A DNA stretch of 64,000 nt from a virus, in IMG/VR virus record IMGVR_UViG_3300032298_001311, positions 62,001 to 126,000 of that record; one strand, 5' to 3'. Below the pieces are notes generated by a model. That model was given only the letters and a program-made list of their open reading frames with translations. It was not told where the DNA came from and did no database searches. The stretch's first letter is position 1; the number at the start of each line of letters is the position of its first letter. The position numbers and the translations under genes are program-made. Positions 57,333 to 64,000 of the stretch are shown here, in pieces.

Positions 57333-58578
57333 ACCAACTCCTTAATTCTGGAAATGTTTCAACAAATAATTCATTACGAACTCTATCAATTGTATCAATG
57401 TGTGACTTCATAATATGATTAGGTATCGGAGTATCTTCTAAAGGTTGTGCCATATATTCCTTAATCTCATTAAGTCTATCAACTAATCCTCCGGATATAT
57501 TCCATTCTCTTTGTTTAATATAATTGTTAATCTTGTCAATTCCGGTAGCTCTTAATTCTAAAGGAAGATGTTTTAATGATTGCCACGAAGGTGTTATTTG
57601 TCTATAGAGGGTTGCTCTGCTAGTCAAAGGATCAAACAATCCTCTATCTTCGAGATCCTCAAGAAAGTCAGTTATGGTCATACAATTCCATAATCCTACT
57701 ACAGCATTATATTCAATCTTTACATTAGGGCATTCATTCTTAATTTTTGTTAAATTAAAAACTACTTCGTCCCAATTAGTACCGCTTCTAATATATTCTG
57801 CTCTTTTGCCCCAACTATCAATACTCGCATAAAGATCTATTTCTTTAAAGTGCTTCCAATAGTCAATAATGTTTTTGCTTTTATAATTTAAAACACTAAC
57901 ATTACTGTTATATCTTAACAATGCTTCTGTTGAGTTATTTTCTATTAAAAAGTCTAATATCTTATAATGTTCAGGAGTAATTAAAGGTTCGCCGCCTGCA
58001 AAATAAACCACCTTCATAAATGGTAGATGAGGTTTAAATTGTTCTAATAACTGATCATTATTATTAGTTGCTTTTATAAAGACTTGATAGTCCGGATTAT
58101 CTTTTTCCCAATTTGCCTTTGCTTCTTGAGCCCAAGCAGAAGAAAACCAATCCCCACAAGTCCTACATTTAAAATTACAAATGTTACTCCATCTAACATC
58201 GAAATATCTTAATTTCATTTCATCAATGGAGCCATCCTCGTTAGTTTCTTCAACTTGAGTTATAAACTCTTCGAAGTCTCTATTTGCCCATTGTCTAAAT
58301 GATGTAGGAGATTGATCGTCAGCAGTAGCATTTTCGTGAATATAACAAGTTTCACAATGTGGCGACTTTTTTCCTTGTAACATATTCAATCGAAGTTGTT
58401 TATATTCTTCACTATTCCAAACTTCTTCAATTGTATTAGTTCTAACATTACCTAGAGGAAAATCATATTTTGCTGTGCAACAAGGATATACATCACCAGT
58501 TGTATTGATATACTGGTGTATCCAAGGCATTATGCAAAATGATGGATTATTGAATAATTCTTCTTTATCTATTTTCAT
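57319..58578 (-). CDS. Radical SAM protein E with N-terminal Cys module
   Basis: 419 residues. FCIMPWIHQYINTTGDVYPCCTA and HCETCYIHENA, then Cys134-Cys138-Cys141 (CNFKCRTC) and YFAGGEPLI. Clear paralogue of B and D. ATG 58578 (MKIDKEEL) is favoured over the GTG at 58590 because GGGA lies 7 nt upstream. Confidence 0.88.
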   Translation of the reverse strand: MKIDKEELFNNPSFCIMPWIHQYINTTGDVYPCCTAKYDFPLGNVRTNTIEEVWNSEEYKQLRLNMLQGKKSPHCETCYIHENATADDQSPTSFRQWANRDFEEFITQVEETNEDGSIDEMKLRYFDVRWSNICNFKCRTCGDWFSSAWAQEAKANWEKDNPDYQVFIKATNNNDQLLEQFKPHLPFMKVVYFAGGEPLITPEHYKILDFLIENNSTEALLRYNSNVSVLNYKSKNIIDYWKHFKEIDLYASIDSWGKRAEYIRSGTNWDEVVFNLTKIKNECPNVKIEYNAVVGLWNCMTITDFLEDLEDRGLFDPLTSRATLYRQITPSWQSLKHLPLELRATGIDKINNYIKQREWNISGGLVDRLNEIKEYMAQPLEDTPIPNHIMKSHIDTIDRVRNELFVETFPELRSWYESL

Positions 58579-58579
58579 A

Positions 58580-59929
58580 TTAATTCCCACATGAATCGTA
58601 AAATGTTTTCATCTCTGGAAAAGTTTCTTTAAAGTTAGTTCCACGTCGTCTATCATATTCATCGAACCACTTATAAAAGTCAACTTGACCTTCTATTATT
58701 TTTTCAAATGGATACTTTGTAGTTTCCATATACTTAACAACTCTTCTAAACTTTTCAATTTCTAATTGTGAAAATTTACAAGGATCATTATCATCGTGAT
58801 TGTTCATCATAAATTCTAAAGACTCATACATGTAAGGCATGAATTCATCTTTTGGAAGAATATTCATATCATATTGTAACGGTTCTTTCAAATAAGGAGT
58901 ATCGAATTTAATTTTATCTCCTCCATATTTCTTACGCCATAGAAGTATTCTTTCTAATAATGATTTAAAACTAGTAACAGTTAAAATATTAAATGTAATC
59001 ATAAGACGTATAGGATTGTTTGTTGAAGTAAGATAATGATCTAAATTCTTTTCCCAAACATTTAAGTCTAAACCTGTTCTAATATATTCTGCTCTAGGTC
59101 CCCAAGTATCTATACTAGAGAATAGACTAAAATTTCTAATCTTATTTTCGTCTTGTAGCTTTTTTATTTTAGTTGTCATTCTTTCTACAAGAATATTCTT
59201 TATTCCTAGATTACTGTTAATATTGAGTTCTAACCAAGGCAATGGCTCTTCATCAATTGACTCTAACAGTTTCCATGTACTATTCTGTAATAATGGTTCG
59301 CCACCTGTTATTCTTAAAATGTTAAGTGTTTTCTTAACTTCTGGCCACCACTTCCACCATGCATCTACATAAGGATTTTCTTCTTCCTTATGATATATCT
59401 TAAACCAATCAATATCGTTTCTATGATTCTTTACAGCTCGATAAGGACCGTGTTGTTCTATTTCCTTATAATAAGAACTAGATGCTTTTGGGTGACAATA
59501 TCCGCATTTAAAATTGCATTCGTGGCCAAAACTTATTTCAATATATTCTGGATTTATATTGCCATCCCAAGATAAATTCTTTATTTCTTTAAATCGTTCT
59601 TCGGTAAAGATACTAGCATTTCGTTCATGCCGATCACTTACATAATCAGACCCTAATTCTTCGATATTCCAACAATACTTGCATCCTGCTGGTTTCTCAC
59701 CATCTAACATAGCTTTTCTTTGTATTTTCTTTTCGTTAGTGTTATGTAAAGCACTAGGGTTATTTTGTAATTCAGTTAGAGGTATTGAGTGAGGAGCCGG
59801 ATGATAACAACTATGTGTTTCTCCTGTTTGAAGATAAATGGTAGTATGATGCCATTTTGCTAAACAAAAAGTACAGCTTATGGAATCGGTGATTTTTTTG
59901 ATTTCTTGAATTTTATTAATGTCTGACAT
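58580..59929 (-). CDS. Radical SAM protein F with N-terminal Cys module
   Basis: 449 residues. SCTFCLAKWHHTTIYLQTGETHSCYHP and GCKYCWNIEELG, then Cys138-Cys142-Cys145 (CNFKCGYC) and LRITGGEPLL. It is the most divergent of the four, with an insert at about 165-185 (DIDWFKIYHKEEE). It is the first gene of the tandem set; the stop is one base from the next ATG. Confidence 0.88.
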   Translation of the reverse strand: MSDINKIQEIKKITDSISCTFCLAKWHHTTIYLQTGETHSCYHPAPHSIPLTELQNNPSALHNTNEKKIQRKAMLDGEKPAGCKYCWNIEELGSDYVSDRHERNASIFTEERFKEIKNLSWDGNINPEYIEISFGHECNFKCGYCHPKASSSYYKEIEQHGPYRAVKNHRNDIDWFKIYHKEEENPYVDAWWKWWPEVKKTLNILRITGGEPLLQNSTWKLLESIDEEPLPWLELNINSNLGIKNILVERMTTKIKKLQDENKIRNFSLFSSIDTWGPRAEYIRTGLDLNVWEKNLDHYLTSTNNPIRLMITFNILTVTSFKSLLERILLWRKKYGGDKIKFDTPYLKEPLQYDMNILPKDEFMPYMYESLEFMMNNHDDNDPCKFSQLEIEKFRRVVKYMETTKYPFEKIIEGQVDFYKWFDEYDRRRGTNFKETFPEMKTFYDSCGN

Positions 59930-59975
59930 GATACTACTTTAGCATATTTAATTTAGTCATGTCTACAATTTAAAA

Positions 59976-60323
59976 TTATTCTAATATAGATAAAACTTTA
60001 ATTATCTTATGATTAGAGCCATATCTATACTTCCAAGATCGTCTAGTATCATGATATTTTCCGCTTAAAGTTAATATAGATTCAAACTCTTCCATAGCAT
60101 CGACTAGATTATCCATGTTCTCAAATTTAACATGAAATTCAATTGTTCTTGCTTTCTTTTTAAATTCACTATCACGAAAGAACGTTTCCCATAATTCATA
60201 ATCTACCCCGGATAAGTTAACTTTATCTCGAGTTTTAGACTTAATTATCTCAACATTATGTCGTTTCATAGCCGCAGTAAACATGCGACGAGTTTGTTTC
60301 GTAGTTGGTAAATTAATAGTCAT
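59976..60323 (-). CDS. Hypothetical protein (115 aa)
   Basis: MTINLPTTKQTRRMFTAAMKRHNVEIIKSKTRDKVNLSG; basic helix then strands, ending in KYRYGSNHKIIKVLSILE. Possibly nucleic-acid binding by charge. It starts 8 nt after the TilS-like gene. Confidence 0.65.
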   Translation of the reverse strand: MTINLPTTKQTRRMFTAAMKRHNVEIIKSKTRDKVNLSGVDYELWETFFRDSEFKKKARTIEFHVKFENMDNLVDAMEEFESILTLSGKYHDTRRSWKYRYGSNHKIIKVLSILE

Positions 60324-60330
60324 TTAGTAT

Positions 60331-60942
60331 TTACTCTATTGTTTCAGCATTAATTCTTTTAGCTATAACCTTATGTAATCCAGGATTGACTTTTAAGATA
60401 GAAGGCATGACATGATATCTAATATAATTTCTTTTATAGATACTGTTAATATTAGTTGGATCATTTATCCATACTACTGCATTTTTTTGTGCCCAGTTCA
60501 ACAATTGAGTTTTTCTGTTTATTCGAAAAGGTCTAATACAATTATTATATCTGTAAGGAATGGTATAATCTTTTCCATTACACATATTAAAAATATATGA
60601 CTCAACACAATCGTCTAAATGATGTCCGAGAACAATTGTTTGATCTTGTTGTGTTAACCAATTATATCTTTGTTCTCTCCAATACTCTTCCATACTTTCT
60701 TTTTTGTTTTTCTCTCTTGTAATATCTCCAACTTTAACTGGTAATTCATATTTTTGACAGGTTGCTCTTACAAATCTTTCAAAAAGATCAGCATTTGTTG
60801 TTCCATGATTAAAATAATAAACAGTGACTTTATGATTTTGATTTAAAAAATGTAAAATAGACATACTATCAACGCCGCCACTAACAGCGACCCCAACTTC
60901 TCTAGGAATCTTGCCTTGTATCTTAATCACGCTTTGCCTCAT
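60331..60942 (-). CDS. tilS: TilS-like tRNA(Ile)-lysidine synthase, catalytic domain only
   Basis: 203 residues. PP-loop ATP-pyrophosphatase motif SGGVDS (21-26), YYFNHGT, LGHHLDDCVESYIFN and RNYIRYHVMPSI, all typical of the TilS N-terminal domain. TilS converts the wobble C of CAU tRNA-Ile to lysidine so it reads AUA. The usual C-terminal tRNA-binding domains are missing, as in short bacterial TilS forms. No tRNA-Ile(CAU) lies in the window. A related PP-loop enzyme is possible. Confidence 0.82.
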   Translation of the reverse strand: MRQSVIKIQGKIPREVGVAVSGGVDSMSILHFLNQNHKVTVYYFNHGTTNADLFERFVRATCQKYELPVKVGDITREKNKKESMEEYWREQRYNWLTQQDQTIVLGHHLDDCVESYIFNMCNGKDYTIPYRYNNCIRPFRINRKTQLLNWAQKNAVVWINDPTNINSIYKRNYIRYHVMPSILKVNPGLHKVIAKRINAETIE

Positions 60943-61300
60943 ATAGACTTGCTAAAACTATAAATCGATCCCATGCTTCCTGTGCTGCTTTGGGCATGTC
61001 TTTTTGATCATATATTATCTGTGCCCAAACTTTTGACCGTGGCATAGCAGGAGGTTGAGTACCATATTGTCTTGGCTGATGTATTTTACCTTGTTTCAAA
61101 AAACTTATTAATAGATCTTTTATCTTTTCTTTATCATAGTCATACCAAGGACCTCGAGGACAACAATATTCCTCCAATAAGCGATCTACATTTCTTATAG
61201 TGAAGTCAGTCCTACCGATAATCACAAGGACTTCGTCAGGATCAACTTTGTCTTCCATAATGTCAGCGATACATTTAGATATGCTGAATCCAATTAGCAT
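60923..61300 (-). CDS. Conserved phage protein (125 aa)
   Basis: MLIGFSISKCIADIMEDKVDPDEVLVIIGRTDF, then RNVDRLLEEYCCPRGPWYDYDKEKIKDLLISF and RQYGTQPPAM. I recognise the general form from T4-like marine phages, function unknown. It overlaps the TilS-like gene by 20 nt. Confidence 0.65.
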   Translation of the reverse strand: MLIGFSISKCIADIMEDKVDPDEVLVIIGRTDFTIRNVDRLLEEYCCPRGPWYDYDKEKIKDLLISFLKQGKIHQPRQYGTQPPAMPRSKVWAQIIYDQKDMPKAAQEAWDRFIVLASLYEAKRD

Positions 61301-61305
61301 TAATT

Positions 61306-62100
61306 TTATACCTTTAATTTGTCTTTAATTATTGGCTTTATCAATTTGAAAAATTCCTTTCCAAAAGTTTTATTGGCTATAGGTCCTGCATGAATTCCAT
61401 CTCTTGCATGGTCCCAATTTTCTAAGTTGATTCTAAAATCTTTAAGCTGAATAACTCTATTCAAATTCATATAAGAAATGTCTTGTCCGGTAATTTGGGA
61501 GTTATGGACAAATATAATATTACTATTCCATCTTTCTAACAATGTGTTTATGAAACATAAATTCTTTTCGGTTTGATAAGTTATAAATCTATCGTCGATA
61601 ATAACTCCGGCATTACGATCAGCATCGAAAACACCAAAGATATCATCTTTCCATCTTTCTCTTCTAGAAGGATCTGGCAAATTTGATATTATTAATTGTG
61701 GTCTTAAAAGATCACCAACATGATACAAATATCTACATAAGTGATCTAACCCTGCTCCGCCTACTGCTATACTCCAGAATGGCATAGATATATTAAAATT
61801 TTTACATATTTTTTTATGAAGAACACTAGCCCAAGTGTCTTCTAGTGGTAATGCTGTTCCTTCAGTAAAACTACAACCAGCGAATAAAATTCTATACTTA
61901 TGATTTTTCCAAGAATTAAAATTATCACACCTAAACCCATAATTATTATAGCGATAATTGATGTCATTAATTCCGTAAGGAATGTCTAATTTATTCTTTA
62001 GAGCTTTATTATAATTTTCTTCAGTATCAGTTAAACTCCATTGTTCAGTTTTATTGAAAAAAGATTCTCTAGGAGTAGATAAAAATTCTTTATCTTTCAT
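61306..62100 (-). CDS. SGNH-like hydrolase 3
   Basis: 264 residues. ILFAGCSFTEGTALP (nucleophile block), WSIAVGGAGLDHLCRYL (Gly block), ISNLPDPSRRERW and ARDGIHAGPIANKTFG (Asp-x-x-His block). Related to 42909 and 54369; an N-terminal 65 residues with YRYNNYGFRCDNF is specific to this type. It begins directly after the ligase stop. Confidence 0.75.
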   Translation of the reverse strand: MKDKEFLSTPRESFFNKTEQWSLTDTEENYNKALKNKLDIPYGINDINYRYNNYGFRCDNFNSWKNHKYRILFAGCSFTEGTALPLEDTWASVLHKKICKNFNISMPFWSIAVGGAGLDHLCRYLYHVGDLLRPQLIISNLPDPSRRERWKDDIFGVFDADRNAGVIIDDRFITYQTEKNLCFINTLLERWNSNIIFVHNSQITGQDISYMNLNRVIQLKDFRINLENWDHARDGIHAGPIANKTFGKEFFKLIKPIIKDKLKV

Positions 62101-63399
62101 TTATAATTTTTCTCCAATAATAAATCCACGGAATCGAAGGAAGCGAGGAAAGCGCAAACTATATGTGCCATCTTGATTCTGTGTAACAGCATCGGCTCTT
62201 ACTTCCACAATCTGTCCCATAACGTCACTGCGGCTATCCCAGAAAGAACTGCGATCGGAATCACTAAATCCTGAACCCACGTTGACAAGAATGTTTCTAC
62301 CATCATCCTCCCCTTCACAAACAAGAGCACCGAGTCTGCCCTCGTTGCGACCTGTACCTGCTTCTAAATCTTTTACAGTTAAACTAACTTCAATAAATGG
62401 CTTCTGTTTGAGCCAAGCAGTTGAACGTTTACACTCATAAGGAGCATCAACGTCCTTAATCATAATGCCTTCATAACCATTCTTAATAGCATCGGCATTA
62501 ATATCGGTAAAACGCTTTTGTCCTTCTTCGTTATCTAAGTTAACAAATTCAAATCCAAGTTGTTGAATTGACTCAAAGTTATATGGCTTTAGAAATTGCT
62601 GTAAGAGATTGCTGCGATTAATTTGAGCAACATCGCAACGACCTGATTCAAATTCCTTAAGAGTTAGCCAATCAAATAGATATAGTGTAGCATCCTGTGC
62701 TTGAACATTATCTTTACGATGTACTTGCTTCATAAGATCTTGGAATGAGCTCGACATAACTTCACCGTCGAACACCATAGCCTCATCTAAGTCTTTGGCT
62801 AGTTTTGAAAATTCCGATCGAATATGAGGAAAGTTGGCAAGTTCTTTTCCGTTACGACTAAACTGATCAACCCTACCGCTAGGGTAAACAATAGTAATAA
62901 TCCGTACACCATCGAGTTTAACCTCGATCTGCTTGTGCCCGGTAATCTTTGATTCATGATTGGCTCCATCATGTGCAAGCTGACATGTGAAAACAGGAAC
63001 ATTGTATTCTTCCTTGCCTGCTTTCTTTGCTGCACTATTAATGGATTTATCACTAATACCACAACGTAGATCCTTAATTAGAATACGTCGATACCAACCA
63101 TTCCACTGATCTTTCGTAGCCGAATGCATTAGTCCTTCAAGAGCCATACGAGCCATGTTGCCAGTAATCTCTCGACGAACAAATAGTTCAACTGTAGAAA
63201 GAAAATCATTCCAACTCAATCCTGGACCATCTTGAGTTGCTTCTGGAACCTGCTTGATTCCAAAAGTTGTCATAGCATCATATGCCAAACGACAACCGTG
63301 AAAGAATTCCTTATTGTCTGCATTAGCTTCGCGCAGAAGAATTGCCTCTTTAGCAAGACGACTATTATCGGATTCAAGTTCTTGGATAATGTGATGCAT
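62101..63399 (-). CDS. ATP-dependent DNA ligase
   Basis: 432 residues. Nucleotidyl-Lys161 in VKLDGVR (KxDG), then VDQFSRNGKELANFP, VFDGEVMSSS, GYEGIMIKD and TAWLKQKPF (motifs III-V), followed by an OB domain. T4 gp30-like; it seals nicks in phage DNA. A TTGACA-N16-TATAAT promoter lies 21 nt upstream. Confidence 0.95.
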   Translation of the reverse strand: MHHIIQELESDNSRLAKEAILLREANADNKEFFHGCRLAYDAMTTFGIKQVPEATQDGPGLSWNDFLSTVELFVRREITGNMARMALEGLMHSATKDQWNGWYRRILIKDLRCGISDKSINSAAKKAGKEEYNVPVFTCQLAHDGANHESKITGHKQIEVKLDGVRIITIVYPSGRVDQFSRNGKELANFPHIRSEFSKLAKDLDEAMVFDGEVMSSSFQDLMKQVHRKDNVQAQDATLYLFDWLTLKEFESGRCDVAQINRSNLLQQFLKPYNFESIQQLGFEFVNLDNEEGQKRFTDINADAIKNGYEGIMIKDVDAPYECKRSTAWLKQKPFIEVSLTVKDLEAGTGRNEGRLGALVCEGEDDGRNILVNVGSGFSDSDRSSFWDSRSDVMGQIVEVRADAVTQNQDGTYSLRFPRFLRFRGFIIGEKL

Positions 63400-63419
63400 G
63401 GTTCCTCACTGTTATCTAC

Positions 63420-63447
63420 ATTATATACTATCGATAATATTTGTCAA
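63420..63447 (-). promoter_or_regulatory. Sigma70-like promoter of the DNA ligase operon
   Basis: Minus strand TTGACA (63442-63447), 16-nt spacer, TATAAT (63420-63425), overlapping the stop of the FadB/J-like gene. Confidence 0.7.
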
Positions 63448-64000
63448 CTCGCCTACAGAAAATCTAGATCCAAACTTATGTTCTAATTTCTTAGCAATTT
63501 GGACGAACTTATCCTTACCAATATACTTAACAAAGGATACAGTTCCGCCAGTGAATGGAGGAAATCCAAATCCAAAAATAGAACCAACATCTGCTTCACG
63601 CTGATCCGTTACAATACCTTCCTTCATTGTTCTGAGTGCTTCAATTGATTGTGTAAACAGGAATCGATTTTTGAGTTCTTCTGCATCAAAAAATTGTGAA
63701 TTAACTGTTGGACACATAGTAGATAATTTTGGCCACAAAGACTTCTTACCATCTTCATGATAGTCATAAAATCCTTTACCGTTCTTTTTACCATGTCTTC
63801 CGTATGACTCTACCATCCAATATAGTATTTCTTCTTGTTTTGGATTAACAGCCTCTGGGCCTAGATCCTTTTTAGTTGCTTGTAATATCTTCCAACCTAA
63901 ATCTATACCAACTTCATCATTAAGTGCTAATGGACCAACAGGCATACCTGCCATTTTAGCAACATTTTCAATCATAGCAGGAGGAACACCTTCCGCAAAC
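63421..64000 (-). CDS. 3-hydroxyacyl-CoA dehydrogenase, FadB/FadJ-like C-terminal part (runs off the window)
   Basis: The in-frame sequence enters at the right edge as FAEGVPPAMIENVAKMAGM and continues PVGPLALNDEVGIDLGW, then GRHGKKNGKGFYDY and GFGFPPFTGGTVSFVKYIG. These are the two C-terminal domains of the dehydrogenase part of the multifunctional beta-oxidation protein. The enzyme oxidises L-3-hydroxyacyl-CoA with NAD+. The N-terminal NAD-binding and any enoyl-CoA hydratase domain lie outside the window. A beta-oxidation gene next to phage ligase is unexpected. Confidence 0.88.
   Translation of the reverse strand, partial: FAEGVPPAMIENVAKMAGMPVGPLALNDEVGIDLGWKILQATKKDLGPEAVNPKQEEILYWMVESYGRHGKKNGKGFYDYHEDGKKSLWPKLSTMCPTVNSQFFDAEELKNRFLFTQSIEALRTMKEGIVTDQREADVGSIFGFGFPPFTGGTVSFVKYIGKDKFVQIAKKLEHKFGSRFSVGELTNIIDSI

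Noticed and set aside
1-64000. CRISPR arrays, insertion sequences or an attachment site
   Set aside because: No regularly spaced direct repeats, transposase gene or tRNA-linked direct repeat was seen; the only notable repeat is the promoter element at 49701 and 50621.

Overview
The window reads as a piece of a large, AT-rich genome of a T4-like tailed phage. The evidence is a complete lysis cassette (endolysin, inner spanin, outer spanin, holin candidate), tail-fibre and tail-lysin genes, a phage-type ribonucleotide reductase set, an ATP-dependent DNA ligase, a DexA-like exonuclease, T4-type late promoter boxes (TATAAATA) and many small overlapping genes. Nearly everything is on the minus strand; a small plus-strand island lies at about 31.2-34.4 kb. 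No photosynthesis gene is seen. Several features point to an alphaproteobacterial, probably marine, host: a circularly permuted tmRNA whose tag begins ANDNF, a PlcP/Agt lipid-remodelling pair, and a PcyX-type bilin reductase next to heme oxygenase. The host is an inference.

Layout in window order. 0-2.1 kb: start of clpP, a metalloprotease and translation initiation factor IF-1. 2.1-4.1 kb: lysis genes. 4.1-9.9 kb: a putative head protein, then pcyX-heme oxygenase-clpS, hsp20, dnaK and a small membrane peptide. 9.9-15.1 kb: ribosomal protein bS21, a membrane coiled-coil protein with a probable -1 frameshift, virion proteins, an esterase and a second ClpP. 15.2-16.2 kb: SpeD and the tmRNA. 16.2-20.2 kb: two large tail-associated cell-wall hydrolases. 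20.2-23.9 kb: glutaredoxin, nrdB, nrdA. 24-31.2 kb: tail fibre, PD-(D/E)XK nuclease and structural genes. 31.2-36.1 kb: plus-strand HNH and radical SAM genes, KdsB, another radical SAM protein, a parvulin, tRNA-Pro and tRNA-Ala. 36.1-40.9 kb: L,D-transpeptidase, exonuclease, lipase, HAD phosphatase and small exported or membrane proteins. 40.9-42.7 kb: agt-plcP. 42.7-51.4 kb: SGNH, DUF454, oxygenase, GGCT-fold and amidoligase-like proteins with many small orphans. 51.4-60 kb: polynucleotide-kinase-like protein, glycosyltransferase-like protein, epimerase, SGNH protein and four tandem radical SAM proteins. 60-64 kb: TilS-like ATPase, SGNH protein, DNA ligase, and the end of a fatty-acid beta-oxidation enzyme that runs off the window.

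Taken together, the phage carries four auxiliary programmes. The first is translation and protein quality control: IF-1, bS21, tmRNA, two tRNAs, TilS, DnaK, Hsp20, two ClpPs, ClpS and a parvulin. The second is lipid and heme metabolism: PlcP/Agt, a FadB/J-like enzyme, heme oxygenase and PcyX. The third is envelope change: L,D-transpeptidase, KdsB, epimerase, and exported glycine-rich proteins. The fourth is a set of six radical SAM proteins with unknown substrates. Two promoter classes recur: sigma70-like TTGACA-N16/17-TATAAT boxes before many gene blocks, and ATAAATA boxes that often lie only 5-8 nt from a start codon.
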